Below are positions 54,401 through 63,408 of a DNA stretch of 64,000 nucleotides, piece by piece (position 1 is the stretch's first letter; each line of letters starts with the position of its first letter). The stretch comes from Klebsiella africana (GTDB lineage: Bacteria; Pseudomonadota; Gammaproteobacteria; Enterobacterales; Enterobacteriaceae). Location of the stretch: assembly GCF_020526085.1 (NCBI RefSeq), contig NZ_CP084874.1:4216001-4280000 (forward strand), in the 5' to 3' direction. Both the position numbers and the translations under genes were made by a program. Below the pieces are notes generated by a model. That model worked only from the letters and a program-made list of their open reading frames with translations. It was not told the DNA's origin and did not search any database.

Positions 54401-54694
54401 ACAGGTTTCGTTGTTCCATAAATAGAGGTTTTTCGTCGCATAGTCGACCGGCGTACTGCTGGTAATACCGGCAATATCGACAAGATGAATGACAGCCTGA
54501 TTGGCGGAAGCTTGCACCGCTTCGCCAGGGACAGCGACATCCGGTAAACGGACGACGACATCCTGCGGGTCGGGCGTGCCGGGAGTACCTGGATCGCCAG
54601 GTGAGCCAGAGGAAGAGGAGGAAGAGCTGTTATCACAGCCACTCAATAATACTAACGATCCAAGAAATAGGGCATGACAGGTATATCTGAGCAT
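51404..54694 (-). CDS. pulA: Pullulanase PulA, secreted surface lipoprotein
   Basis: GH13 debranching enzyme that cleaves alpha-1,6 links in pullulan and amylopectin fragments, exported by the pul type II system. The 1096-residue precursor has lipobox LLSGC (Cys19-21 region) followed by Asp at +2, the known Lol-avoidance signal, then a run of seven Ser and a Gly/Pro linker. Carbohydrate-binding modules (CBM41, CBM48) precede the catalytic barrel: Asp690 (GFRFDLMG), Glu719 (FFGEGWD) and Asp847 (SKHDNQTL). A DUF3372-type C-terminus follows. Divergent from pulC, with shared MalT-type boxes. Confidence 0.97.
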   Translation of the reverse strand: MLRYTCHALFLGSLVLLSGCDNSSSSSSSGSPGDPGTPGTPDPQDVVVRLPDVAVPGEAVQASANQAVIHLVDIAGITSSTPVDYATKNLYLWNNETCDALSAPVGDWNDVSTTPTGSDKYGPYWVIPLTKESGCINVIVRDGTDKLIDSDLRVSFSDFTDRTVSVIAGNSAVYDSRADAFRAAFGVALADAHWVDKTTLLWPGGENKPIVRLYYSHSSKVAADSNGEFSDKYVKLTPTTVSQQVSMRFPHLASYPAFKLPDDVNVDELLQGETVAIAAESDGILSSATQVQTAGVLDDTYAAAAEALSYGAQLTDSGVTFRVWAPTAQQVELVLYSADKKVVASHPMTRDSASGAWSWQGGSDLKGAFYRYAMTVYHPQSRKVEQYEVTDPYAHSLSTNSEYSQVVDLNDSALKPEGWDGLTMPHAQKTKADLAKMTIHESHIRDLSAWDQTVPAELRGKYLALTAQESNMVQHLKKLSDSGVTHIELLPVFDLATVNEFSDKVADIQQPFSRLCEVNSAVKSSEFAGYCDSGSTVEEVLTQLKQNDSKDNPQVQALNTLVAQTDSYNWGYDPFHYTVPEGSYATDPEGTARIKEFRTMIQAIKQDLGMNVIMDVVYNHTNAAGPTDRTSVLDKIVPWYYQRLNETTGSVESATCCSDSAPEHRMFAKLIADSLAVWTTDYKIDGFRFDLMGYHPKAQILSAWERIKALNPDIYFFGEGWDSNQSDRFEIASQINLKGTGIGTFSDRLRDAVRGGGPFDSGDALRQNQGVGSGAGVLPNELTSMTDDQARHLADLTRLGMAGNLADFVLIDKDGAVKRGSEIDYNGAPGGYAADPTEVVNYVSKHDNQTLWDMISYKAAQETDLDTRIRMQAVSLATVMLGQGIAFDQQGSELLRSKSFTRDSYDSGDWFNRVDYSLQDNNYNVGMPRISDDGSNYDIIARVKDWVATPGEAELKQMTAFYQELTALRKSSPLFTLGDGATVMKRVDFRNTGADQQTGLLVMTIDDGMQAGASLDSRVDGIVVAINAAPESRTLQDFTGTSLQLSAIQQAAGDRSLASGVQVAADGSVTLPAWSVAVLELPQGESQGAGLPVSSK

Positions 54695-54738
54695 TCGATA
54701 GTCCCTAATATGCTTATTAAATTATAAAAGGTAAGAAA

Positions 54739-54800
54739 GGATGAATATCTTTACAGCGCGCTAATTAGATATTTTTGCTTTGCCAGGCGCAATCATCCCC
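54739..54800. promoter_or_regulatory. Candidate MalT boxes in the pulA-pulC divergent region
   Basis: GGATGA occurs on the plus strand (54739-54744) and GGGGATGA on the minus strand (54793-54800). Both fit the MalT core GGA(T/G)GA, the longer one fitting the full consensus best. The 306-base gap is AT-rich at both ends. Maltose induction of pul is established for Klebsiella; these exact sites are my reading. Confidence 0.5.
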
Positions 54801-55000
54801 TGAAAATGAGAGGGGGGCGTAGGAAGCCGGGGGAGAAAATGAATAAAGGGAATGACGACCGGAAACCGCAAACTGATTATGATTCGCCACGTTTATCGCC
54901 ACTCTCCGGCAATAAATAATTCAACAACCAATAATCACCTACCTGTTTCGGTAGGGTATTACGCCAGCGTGCAGAAAAATAAATTAGCAAAGGAATAAAT

Positions 55001-55843
55001 ATGCCAGTTTCTGTGATGGGGTTAACAAATATAAATAAAGGGATAATAAAATTATTACCTCAAATTGTGACACTCATCATATTAATAACCGCTATCCCGC
55101 AGCTGGCGAAATTAACCTGGCGGGTCGTATTCCCTGTCAGTCCTGAGGATATTTCCGCACTGCCATTAACCGCTTCCCCAGTGGCAGAAACGGAATTAAA
55201 AAGCGTGCGCCCCGTATTTACCCTGTTTGGCCTGGCAGCGAAAAATATTCCCGCGCCAGCCCAGGCCACCAACCTCAACCAGGTGCCCGTTTCCAGTCTG
55301 AAGTTACGCCTTACCGGCCTGCTCGCCAGCAGCAACCCTGCGCGGTCTATTGCCATTATTGAGAAAGAAAAACAGCAAGTTAGCCTTAGCGTCGGCGATA
55401 CCACCCCAGGATATGATGCGCGGATCGCCGCCATTCTGCCCGACCGGATTATCGTCAACTATCAGGGGCGCCAGGAGGCCATTTTATTATTTAACGACAG
55501 CCGCGCGGCGCCGCCCTCAGCCGCCGCAGTGGCCAGTCCTCCCCTCGTGAAGCGACTTCGCGAGCAGCCACAAAATATCCTCACTTATTTATCTATTTCG
55601 CCTGTGCTCAGCGGCGACAAACTGCAAGGCTATCGCCTAAACCCAGGCAAAGATGCCTCACTGTTTCGCCAGGCCGGCCTGCAGGAAAATGATTTAGCCA
55701 TTGCCTTAAATGGCATTGATTTACGCGACCAGGAACAAGCGCAACAGGCGATGCAACACCTGGCCGAACTGACCGAAATAACGCTAACCGTTGAGCGAGA
55801 AGGCCAACGACACGATATCGCTTTCGCGCTGGGGGATGAATAA
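55001..55843 (+). CDS. pulC: Type II secretion protein PulC (GspC)
   Basis: Inner-membrane clamp that links the assembly platform to the secretin. The 280 residues contain a short cytoplasmic tail, one membrane segment (about residues 18-40), a Pro-rich linker, the periplasmic homology region (about 85-170: KLRLTGLLAS, IIEKEKQQVSLSVGD) that contacts the N0 domain of PulD, and a C-terminal PDZ domain (about 200-278) for substrate recruitment. First gene of the pulC-L operon. Its stop directly abuts the TTG of pulD. Confidence 0.95.
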   Translation: MPVSVMGLTNINKGIIKLLPQIVTLIILITAIPQLAKLTWRVVFPVSPEDISALPLTASPVAETELKSVRPVFTLFGLAAKNIPAPAQATNLNQVPVSSLKLRLTGLLASSNPARSIAIIEKEKQQVSLSVGDTTPGYDARIAAILPDRIIVNYQGRQEAILLFNDSRAAPPSAAAVASPPLVKRLREQPQNILTYLSISPVLSGDKLQGYRLNPGKDASLFRQAGLQENDLAIALNGIDLRDQEQAQQAMQHLAELTEITLTVEREGQRHDIAFALGDE

Positions 55844-57826
55844 TTGCCAACCATGAAAGGCCTGCGGAAAATGCTGCCTGTGCTGCTGATATTAACACCA
55901 CTGATATTTAGCCCGGCCATTGCAGAGGAATTTTCCGCCAGTTTTAAAGGCACCGATATTCAGGAATTTATCAATACCGTCAGCAAAAACCTGAATAAAA
56001 CGGTGATTATCGATCCCAGCGTACGCGGCACCATCACCGTACGCAGTTACGATATGCTCAATGAAGACCAATATTATCAATTCTTCCTCAGCGTGCTGGA
56101 TGTATATGGTTTCGCCGTGATTAATATGAATAACGGCGTGCTAAAAGTGGTGCGTGCCAAAGATGCGAAAACCTCGGCCGTTCCGGTCGCCAGCGCGGCC
56201 GCTCCGGGCGAAGGCGATGAGGTTGTCACCCGGGTGGTACCTCTGACTAACGTCGCCGCCCGCGATCTGGCGCCGCTGCTCCGCCAGTTGAACGATAACG
56301 CCGGCGCCGGCAGCGTGGTCCATTATGAGCCCTCCAACGTGCTGCTGATGACCGGCCGCGCGGCGGTGATTAAACGCCTGCTGACCATTGTCGAGCGTGT
56401 TGACAACGCCGGGGATCGCAGCGTGGTGACCGTTCCTCTCTCCTGGGCCTCCGCTGCGGAGGTGGTCAAACTGGTTACCGAACTCAATAAAGACACCAGT
56501 AAGTCGGCGTTGCCGGGCTCGATGGTGGCGAACGTGGTGGCCGATGAGCGCACCAACGCGGTACTGGTGAGCGGCGAGCCGAACTCGCGCCAGCGCATCA
56601 TCGCCATGATCAAACAGCTCGACCGCCAGCAGGCGGTACAGGGCAATACCAAAGTGATCTACCTGAAGTACGCCAAAGCCGCCGATCTGGTGGAAGTTCT
56701 GACCGGGATCAGCAGCTCGCTGCAGAGCGATAAGCAAAGCGCCAAACCGGTAGCCGCGATCGACAAAAACATCATTATTAAAGCCCACGGCCAGACCAAC
56801 GCCCTGATCGTCACCGCGGCGCCGGACGTGATGAACGATCTGGAGCGGGTGATCGCCCAGCTGGATATCCGCCGCCCGCAGGTGCTGGTGGAGGCGATTA
56901 TCGCCGAAGTGCAGGATGCCGATGGCCTTAACCTCGGTATTCAGTGGGCCAATAAGAACGCCGGCATGACGCAGTTCACCAACAGCGGTTTACCAATATC
57001 GACGGCTATCGCCGGCGCCAATCAGTACAACAAAGACGGTACCATCAGCAGCTCGCTGGCCAGCGCCCTCGGCTCGTTTAACGGTATCGCCGCCGGCTTC
57101 TATCAGGGGAACTGGGCGATGCTGCTCACCGCCCTCTCCAGCAGTACCAAAAACGATATTCTGGCCACCCCCAGCATCGTCACCCTCGACAATATGCAAG
57201 CCACCTTTAACGTCGGCCAGGAAGTTCCGGTATTAACCGGCTCACAAACCACCTCCGGCGACAACATCTTCAATACCGTCGAACGCAAAACCGTGGGCAT
57301 TAAGCTGAAGGTGAAGCCGCAGATTAACGAAGGCGATGCCGTACTGCTGGAGATTGAGCAGGAAGTATCGAGCGTCGCCGATTCGGCCTCCAGCACCAGC
57401 AGCGATCTTGGCGCGACCTTCAATACCCGGACGGTGAATAACGCCGTACTGGTCGGCAGTGGCGAAACGGTGGTGGTTGGCGGGTTGCTGGATAAAAGCG
57501 TCACCGATACCGCCGACAAAGTGCCGCTGCTCGGCGACATCCCGCTGATCGGCGCCCTGTTCCGCTCCGACAGCAAGAAAGTGTCGAAACGCAATCTGAT
57601 GTTATTTATCCGCCCGACGATCATTCGCGATCGCGATGAGTACCGCCAGGCCTCTTCCGGCCAGTACACCGCCTTCAACAATGCGCAAACCAAACAGCGG
57701 GGTAAGGACAGCAACGAAGCCTCGCTCAGCAATGACCTGCTGCACATCTATCCGCAGCAGGAGACCCAGGCTTTCCGCCAGGTCAGCGCCGCCATTGACG
57801 CCTTTAACCTCGGAGGCCGCCCATGA
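55844..57826 (+). CDS. pulD: Type II secretion secretin PulD (GspD)
   Basis: Forms the outer-membrane pore through which folded PulA leaves. The 660 residues match the known length. A signal peptide ends near AIA-EEF. Periplasmic domains N0 ([17 protein letters not shown]) and N1-N3 follow, then the secretin core ([31 protein letters not shown]) and the C-terminal S domain (about 600-660) that PulS binds. The first possible start is TTG 55844, right after the pulC stop with GGGGGA upstream; ATG 55853 is an alternative. Overlaps pulE by four bases. Confidence 0.96.
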   Translation: MPTMKGLRKMLPVLLILTPLIFSPAIAEEFSASFKGTDIQEFINTVSKNLNKTVIIDPSVRGTITVRSYDMLNEDQYYQFFLSVLDVYGFAVINMNNGVLKVVRAKDAKTSAVPVASAAAPGEGDEVVTRVVPLTNVAARDLAPLLRQLNDNAGAGSVVHYEPSNVLLMTGRAAVIKRLLTIVERVDNAGDRSVVTVPLSWASAAEVVKLVTELNKDTSKSALPGSMVANVVADERTNAVLVSGEPNSRQRIIAMIKQLDRQQAVQGNTKVIYLKYAKAADLVEVLTGISSSLQSDKQSAKPVAAIDKNIIIKAHGQTNALIVTAAPDVMNDLERVIAQLDIRRPQVLVEAIIAEVQDADGLNLGIQWANKNAGMTQFTNSGLPISTAIAGANQYNKDGTISSSLASALGSFNGIAAGFYQGNWAMLLTALSSSTKNDILATPSIVTLDNMQATFNVGQEVPVLTGSQTTSGDNIFNTVERKTVGIKLKVKPQINEGDAVLLEIEQEVSSVADSASSTSSDLGATFNTRTVNNAVLVGSGETVVVGGLLDKSVTDTADKVPLLGDIPLIGALFRSDSKKVSKRNLMLFIRPTIIRDRDEYRQASSGQYTAFNNAQTKQRGKDSNEASLSNDLLHIYPQQETQAFRQVSAAIDAFNLGGRP

Positions 57827-59316
57827 CGCCAGCCGCCGAACGCCGTCCGCTGCTGCCTTTTGCCTGGGCCCGCGCGCACCATCTTGTGCTGCTCAGCGAC
57901 GGCGCACGGTGCGAAGCGCTGTGCCGCCCCGATACCGCCGCCCGGGCGCTGCTGGAAGCGCGCCGCCTGGCGGACGGCCCGATGCGCGTCAGCCGTTTAA
58001 CGCCAGAGGCATTCGAGAAAGTGCTGGTGCTCAGCTATCAGCGCGACTCGGCGGAAGCGCACCGCATGATGGCCGACATCGGCAATGAACTTGACCTCTA
58101 TACCCTCGCCGAAGAGCTACCGGACACCGACGATCTGCTCGACAGCGAGGACGACGCGCCGATCATCCGCCTGATCAACGCCATGCTCACCGAGGCCATC
58201 AAAGAAAAAGCCTCCGATATCCATATCGAAACCTACGAGCGCCATCTGCAGATCCGCTTTCGCGTCGACGGCGTACTGCGCGAAATTCTGCGCCCGCAGC
58301 GGCGGCTGGCCGCGCTGTTAATTTCGCGCATCAAGGTGATGGCCAGCCTGGACATTGCCGAAAAGCGGGTCCCTCAGGATGGCCGCATGGCGCTGCGCAT
58401 CGGCGGGCGGGCGATCGACGTGCGCGTCTCCACTCTGCCCTCCAGCCACGGCGAACGCGTGGTGCTCCGCCTGCTGGACAAAAACAGCGTCAACCTGGAT
58501 CTGCTGACGCTGGGCATGCCGCCCGCCCTGCTCGATCGGGTCGATGCGCTAATCGCCCGCCCGCACGGCATCATCCTGGTCACCGGCCCGACCGGATCCG
58601 GGAAAAGCACGACGCTCTACGCCGCTCTCAGCCGCCTCGACGCCCGCGAGCGCAATATTATGACCATTGAAGATCCGGTGGAGTATGAGCTGGAGGGCAT
58701 CGGCCAGACCCAGGTCAACGCCAAAGTCGAGATGACCTTCGCCCGCGGTCTGCGCGCCATACTGCGTCAGGACCCCGACGTGGTGCTGGTAGGGGAAATC
58801 CGCGATGGCGAAACCGCCCAGATCGCCGTTCAGGCCTCGCTGACCGGGCACCTGGTGCTGTCGACCCTGCACACCAATAGCGCGCTGGGCGCCATTTCCC
58901 GTCTGCAGGATATGGGCGTGGAGCCTTTTTTACTCTCCACATCGCTGCTGGCGGTAATGTCGCAGCGGCTGGTGCGCCAACTGTGCCCGCACTGTCGTCA
59001 GCCCAGGCAGGCGGATGCCGACACCGCCCGGCAGATGGCGGTCCCGACCGGCACGCCGCTGTGGCAGCCAACAGGCTGCGCCCAGTGTAATTTCACCGGC
59101 TATCGCGGGCGTACCGGCATTCATGAGCTGCTGCTAATCGACGATCGCGTGCGTGCCGCCATCCACCGCGGCGAGAACGAGATCACCCTGATCCAGCAGC
59201 TGGGGCCAGCCTGGCAGACCCTGCGCCATGCCGGGCGCGACAAAGCGCTGGCGGGGATCACCAGCTGGGAGGAGGTGATGCGGGTCACCGAACAGCAAAC
59301 GGCGGAAAACGACTGA
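57823..59316 (+). CDS. pulE: Type II secretion ATPase PulE (GspE)
   Basis: Cytoplasmic hexameric ATPase that powers pseudopilus assembly, docking on PulL and PulF. The 497 residues have an N-terminal PulL-binding domain, the N2 domain ([19 protein letters not shown]) and the catalytic core with Walker A GPTGSGKS (residues 255-262), the Asp box and Walker B, then a zinc-binding tetracysteine motif at Cys388, 391, 419 and 422. The start overlaps pulD (ATGA); only one base separates its stop from pulF. Intact, in contrast to its partner pulF. Confidence 0.96.
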   Translation: MTPAAERRPLLPFAWARAHHLVLLSDGARCEALCRPDTAARALLEARRLADGPMRVSRLTPEAFEKVLVLSYQRDSAEAHRMMADIGNELDLYTLAEELPDTDDLLDSEDDAPIIRLINAMLTEAIKEKASDIHIETYERHLQIRFRVDGVLREILRPQRRLAALLISRIKVMASLDIAEKRVPQDGRMALRIGGRAIDVRVSTLPSSHGERVVLRLLDKNSVNLDLLTLGMPPALLDRVDALIARPHGIILVTGPTGSGKSTTLYAALSRLDARERNIMTIEDPVEYELEGIGQTQVNAKVEMTFARGLRAILRQDPDVVLVGEIRDGETAQIAVQASLTGHLVLSTLHTNSALGAISRLQDMGVEPFLLSTSLLAVMSQRLVRQLCPHCRQPRQADADTARQMAVPTGTPLWQPTGCAQCNFTGYRGRTGIHELLLIDDRVRAAIHRGENEITLIQQLGPAWQTLRHAGRDKALAGITSWEEVMRVTEQQTAEND

Positions 59317-59317
59317 G

Positions 59318-60518
59318 ATGGCCCTGTTTCGCTATCAGGCGCTGGACGCGCAAGGCAAAACCCGCCGCGGCGTTCAGCAGGCCGACTCCGCCCGCCACGC
59401 CCGCCAGCTGCTGCGCGACAAGGGCTGGCTGGCGCTGGAGCTGACGGCCGCCAATCCTGCGCGCCAGCTGTGGGGCGGCGGCTCCCTCATCCGGCGCACC
59501 AGCGCCGGTGATTTAGCCCTGCTCACCCGCCAGCTGGCCACCCTGGTCGCCGCCGGGATCCCGCTGGAAAAGGCGCTCGATGCCGTCGCCCAGCAGTGCG
59601 AAAAGGCGGCGCTGAGAACGTTAATGGCCGGGGTACGCGGCAAAGTACTCGAAGGCCACTCGCTGGCGGAGGCGATGCGCGGCTATCCCGCCTGCTTCGA
59701 CGGCCTGTTCTGCGCCATGGTGGCGGCTGGCGAAACCTCCGGCCATCTCGACGGCGTGCTTAACCGGCTGGCGGATTATACCGAGCAGCGCCAGCAGCTT
59801 CGCTCTCGCCTGCTGCAGGCGATGATCTACCCCATCGTGCTGACGCTGGTCGCCATCAGCGTGATCGCCATTCTGCTCTCCACCGTGGTGCCGAAAGTCG
59901 TTGAGCAGTTTGTCCATCTGAAACAGGCCCTGCCCTTCTCCACCCGGCTGCTGATGAGCCTGAGCGATATCGTACGCAGCGCGGGGCCCTGGCTGGTGCT
60001 GCTGTCGCTGCTGGCGCTGCTGGCGTTGCGCTATCTGCTGCGCCAGCCCGCCCGGCGGCTCGCCTGGGACCGGGCGCTGCTGCGCCTGCCGGTCATCGGA
60101 CGCGTGGCGCGCAGCGTGAACAGCGCGCGCTACGCCCGCACCTTAAGCATTCTCAATGCCAGCGCGGTGCCGCTGCTGCTGTCGATGCGCATCAGCGCCG
60201 ACGTCCTCAGCAACGCCTGGGCACGCAGCCAGCGAATCGGTACGCGAAGGCGTCAGCCTGCATCGCGCGCTGGAGGCCACCGCCCTGTTTCCCCCAATGA
60301 TGCGCTACATGATCGCCAGCGGCGAGCAGAGCGGTGAGCTGACAGCGATGCTGGAGCGCGCGGCGGAGAACCAGGACCGGGAGCTGAGCGCGCAGATCCA
60401 GATGGCCCTCAGTCTGTTTGAACCCCTGCTGGTGGTCACCATGGCCGGCATGGTGCTGTTTATCGTGCTGGCCATCCTGCAGCCGATCCTGCAACTGAAC
60501 ACCCTTATGAGTATGTAA
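59318..60518 (+). pseudogene. pulF: Type II secretion inner-membrane platform protein PulF, frameshifted
   Basis: PulF is the polytopic membrane platform of the secretion system. The first 305 codons read as GspF: an N-terminal cytoplasmic start ([19 protein letters not shown]), the first T2SSF domain ([20 protein letters not shown]) and membrane segments. The frame then shifts and ends after 34 foreign residues at 60337. The true C-terminus ([18 protein letters not shown], then [18 protein letters not shown]) continues in another frame to TAA 60516-60518. The span is 1201 bases; adding 14 gives 405 codons, the usual family size. One copy of GCAGCCAGC remains at the junction (60225-60233). 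No frameshift signal suggests recoding, so I call it inactivated, barring sequence error. Confidence 0.88.
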
Positions 60519-60538
60519 CTGTATTAATGGAGAAAACT

Positions 60539-60961
60539 ATGCAACGGCAACGCGGTTTCACGTTACTGGAAATTATGGTGGTGATCGTCATTCTCGGCAT
60601 TCTCGCCAGCCTGGTGGTACCTAACCTGATGGGTAACAAAGAGAAAGCAGATCGCCAGAAGGTGGTCAGCGATCTGGTGGCGCTCGAGGGGGCGCTGGAT
60701 ATGTATAAACTCGACAACAGCCGCTATCCGAACACCGAGCAGGGGTTACAGGCGCTGGTGACCGCCCCGACCGTCGAGCCGCACGCGCGCAATTATCCGG
60801 AAGGCGGCTATATCCGCCGTCTGCCGCAGGACCCGTGGGGAAATGAGTATCAGTTGTTGAGCCCCGGTCAGCATGGCGCCATCGACGTCTTCAGCGTCGG
60901 CCCGGACGGGATGCCCGACACCAATGACGACATCGGCAACTGGACCCTTGGGAAGAAATAG
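60539..60961 (+). CDS. pulG: Major pseudopilin PulG (GspG)
   Basis: Main subunit of the pseudopilus that pushes PulA through the secretin. The 140-residue precursor has a six-residue leader MQRQRG, cleaved and N-methylated by prepilin peptidase PulO before FTLLE (Glu at +5), a hydrophobic helix, and the C-terminal calcium-site region GPDGMPDTNDDIGNW. ATG 60539 has GGAG seven bases upstream; the in-frame ATG 60527 would give a longer, atypical leader. It shares one base with pulH (TAGTG). Confidence 0.95.
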   Translation: MQRQRGFTLLEIMVVIVILGILASLVVPNLMGNKEKADRQKVVSDLVALEGALDMYKLDNSRYPNTEQGLQALVTAPTVEPHARNYPEGGYIRRLPQDPWGNEYQLLSPGQHGAIDVFSVGPDGMPDTNDDIGNWTLGKK

Positions 60962-61476
60962 TGTCTCAGCGTGGTTTCACCCTCCTGGAAATGATGCTGG
61001 TCCTGCTGCTGATCGGCGTCAGCGCCAGCATGGTGCTGCTGGCGTTTCCCTCCGACCGTACCCAGGAGGCTACGCAGATCCTGGCGCGCTTTCAGGCGCA
61101 GCTGGATTTTGTCCGCGAGCGCGGGCAGCAAACCGGCCAGCTCTTCGGGATCGTCATCCACCCTGACCGCTGGCAGTTTATGCGCCTGCAGCCTGCCGAC
61201 GAAGGCGCTCCGGCGGCAATGGACGACCGCTGGGGCAACGCGCAGTGGCTGCCGCTGCAGGCCGGGCGCGTCGCCACAGCGGAAAGCCTCCCGCGGGCCA
61301 GGCTGACGCTGCGCTTTCCCGATGGCCAGGCGTGGGATCCGGGCGAGCAGCCCGACGTGATCATCTTTCCCGGCGGCGAAGTCACGCCGTTTCAGCTGCG
61401 GATTGACGCCGCGACGGGCATCAACGTCGACGCCCAGGGCGACAGCCAGCCGCTGGCGGCGCGGGAGCAGCCATGA
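60961..61476 (+). CDS. pulH: Minor pseudopilin PulH (GspH)
   Basis: Initiator-complex pseudopilin. The 171 residues begin MSQRG, cleaved before FTLLEMM (Glu at +5), followed by a single hydrophobic helix and a globular domain with the GspH-type Gly-rich C-terminal half (VIIFPGGEVTPFQLRID). The start is GTG 60961, overlapping the pulG stop by one base; the end overlaps pulI by four. Confidence 0.93.
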   Translation: MSQRGFTLLEMMLVLLLIGVSASMVLLAFPSDRTQEATQILARFQAQLDFVRERGQQTGQLFGIVIHPDRWQFMRLQPADEGAPAAMDDRWGNAQWLPLQAGRVATAESLPRARLTLRFPDGQAWDPGEQPDVIIFPGGEVTPFQLRIDAATGINVDAQGDSQPLAAREQP

Positions 61477-61838
61477 AACGCGAGGCCGGGATGACGCTTA
61501 TCGAAGTGATGGTCGCGCTGGTGATTTTCGCCCTCGCCGGCCTGGCGGTGATGCAGTCCACCCTGCAGCAGACGCGCCAGCTTGGGCGTATGGAAGAAAA
61601 AATCCTCGCCAGCTGGCTGGCGGATAATCAGCTGGTGCAGCTGCGGCTGGAGAAACGCTGGCCTGCTCTTAGCTGGTCCGAAACCACCGTGGAGGCCGCC
61701 GGGACGCGCTGGTTCGTTCGCTGGCAAGGGGTGGAAACCGCGCTGCCGCAATTGCGGGCACTGGACGTGGAGGTCCGACGGCAAAAAAGCGATCCCGCGC
61801 CGCTGGCGACCCTGCGCACCTGGGTGACAGCGCCATGA
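61473..61838 (+). CDS. pulI: Minor pseudopilin PulI (GspI)
   Basis: With PulJ and PulK it forms the tip complex that starts pseudopilus assembly. The 121 residues have leader MKREAG before MTLIEVMVALVIFALAG (Glu at +5) and a short globular domain. It overlaps pulH and pulJ by four bases each (ATGA), a sign of tight translational coupling across the minor pseudopilin genes. Confidence 0.93.
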   Translation: MKREAGMTLIEVMVALVIFALAGLAVMQSTLQQTRQLGRMEEKILASWLADNQLVQLRLEKRWPALSWSETTVEAAGTRWFVRWQGVETALPQLRALDVEVRRQKSDPAPLATLRTWVTAP

Positions 61839-62431
61839 TCACCAGGATGCGCGGTTTCACCCTGATCGAAACGCTGCTGGCGCTGGCTATCCTCGCCGTC
61901 CTCAGCGCCGCTGCCGTGATGGTGCTGCAGAACGTCATCCGCGCCGATGGCCTGACCCGCGAGAAGAGCCAGCAGATCGCCGCCCTTCAGCGCGCTTTTC
62001 GCCAGATCGCCGACGATGTCACCCACATCATTCCTCGTCGCGCCAGAAACAGCGACACGCTTTTCTTCGCCGGACGCTTCCAGTTGCAGAGCGACGACTG
62101 GGGGCTGGCCTTCAGCCGCAGCGGCTGGCCAAATCCGCTGGGGATCCTGCCGCGCTCGGAGATCCAGAACGTCAGCTACCGTCTGCGCCAGCAGCAGCTT
62201 GAACGGCTGAGCTTCGATCAACAGGATCCGCTGACCGGCAGCCAGCCGACGGTCCGGGTGCTGCTGCGCGAGGTGACGACGTTTCGCCTGCGGTTTTACG
62301 CCGACGGGCGCTGGCAGGAGACCTGGGACCGCTCACAGACGCTGCCCCAGGGGCTGGAGATCACCCTGACGCTGGCGAAAAGCGGGGAGATAACCCGCCT
62401 GTTTTTACTTACCCCAGGAGGCAGCCAGTGA
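61835..62431 (+). CDS. pulJ: Minor pseudopilin PulJ (GspJ)
   Basis: Tip-complex pseudopilin of 198 residues. The leader MITRMRG precedes FTLIETLLALAIL (Glu at +5), and the globular domain includes the GspJ-typical RNSDTLFFAGRF and FSRSGWPNP blocks. Overlaps pulI and pulK by four bases each. Confidence 0.94.
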   Translation: MITRMRGFTLIETLLALAILAVLSAAAVMVLQNVIRADGLTREKSQQIAALQRAFRQIADDVTHIIPRRARNSDTLFFAGRFQLQSDDWGLAFSRSGWPNPLGILPRSEIQNVSYRLRQQQLERLSFDQQDPLTGSQPTVRVLLREVTTFRLRFYADGRWQETWDRSQTLPQGLEITLTLAKSGEITRLFLLTPGGSQ

Positions 62432-63408
62432 AAAATCGGCAACGCGGCGTCGCGCTCCTGATGGTGCTGTTCATCCTCGCCCTGATGATGATCCTCGCCA
62501 GCGCCATGACCGAACGCACCGCAGTCATGTATCAACATACCGCCGTGACCCTCGATAATTTGCAGGCCAGATGGTACGCCCTGGCGGCGGAAAATATGGC
62601 CGCCGCGCTGCTGCAACGCGATGCGCTGGACTCACCCAGTCAAACGAACCTGGCGCAAACCTGGGCGCAGGAGGGGCGCCGTTTTACCCTCGACGATGGC
62701 GAAATCCACGCCACGATCCGCGACGGGCACGCCTGCTTCAACCTCAATGCTATTGACCATCGCGCGGACGAGGCTGGCGACGGAACGCCCTACCCGACCG
62801 ACGTCTTCGTTCGGCTGCTGGTGCTGCTCGGCGAGCCGCCGCTGCGCGCCAGCCAGATCGCCGCCGCCCTCGGCGACTGGACGGACAGCGACGGCCAGCC
62901 GCGGCTGAACGGGGCGGAGGACGAGGTCTATATGGCGCAAACCCCGGGCTATCTCGCCGCCAACCAGCCGATGCAGGATGTCAGCGAGCTGCGCCTGCTG
63001 GCCGGTATGGACGCCGCGCTCTATCAGCGCCTGCTCCCCTTCGTCTGCGTCCAGCCGGATGACGCGCTGCAGGTCAATATCAACACCCTGCGCCCCTCCC
63101 AGGCCGCCCTGCTGGTGGCCCTCTTTCCCGGCGATCTGACGCTGCAGGAGGCGCAACAGCTGCTGCACAACCGCCCGCGAACCGGGTGGAGCAGCGTCGC
63201 CGCCTTTCTCGCGCAGCCGACGCTGCAGAAAACCGATACCACGCTTGCCCGTCCCTGGCTGACGGTGCACAGCACACGCTTTATCGCCGCCTTTACCGTG
63301 GTGACCGGCAATCTCCGCTTTCAGCTGCACAGCGTCCTGCAACAATCGGGGCGCACCTTTACCGTCGTCCAGCGGCGATATGGACTCTCTATGGTGGTCG
63401 ATGAATAA
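62428..63408 (+). CDS. pulK: Minor pseudopilin PulK (GspK)
   Basis: Large tip pseudopilin, 326 residues. The leader MKNRQRG precedes VALLMVLFILALMM. The usual Glu at position +5 is replaced by Met, which is characteristic of GspK and fits its place at the very tip. Its alpha domain contains the LNAIDHRADEAGDG and GDWTDSDGQPRLNGAEDE segments, with acidic residues likely to bind calcium. The start is GTG 62428 in a four-base overlap with pulJ; the end overlaps pulL by eight. Confidence 0.94.
   Translation: MKNRQRGVALLMVLFILALMMILASAMTERTAVMYQHTAVTLDNLQARWYALAAENMAAALLQRDALDSPSQTNLAQTWAQEGRRFTLDDGEIHATIRDGHACFNLNAIDHRADEAGDGTPYPTDVFVRLLVLLGEPPLRASQIAAALGDWTDSDGQPRLNGAEDEVYMAQTPGYLAANQPMQDVSELRLLAGMDAALYQRLLPFVCVQPDDALQVNINTLRPSQAALLVALFPGDLTLQEAQQLLHNRPRTGWSSVAAFLAQPTLQKTDTTLARPWLTVHSTRFIAAFTVVTGNLRFQLHSVLQQSGRTFTVVQRRYGLSMVVDE

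Noticed and set aside
60212..60518. Programmed ribosomal frameshift in pulF
   Set aside because: No slippery heptamer or suitable downstream structure is seen at the junction, and about five residues expected by the family would be missing even after a shift. A deletion explains both facts.
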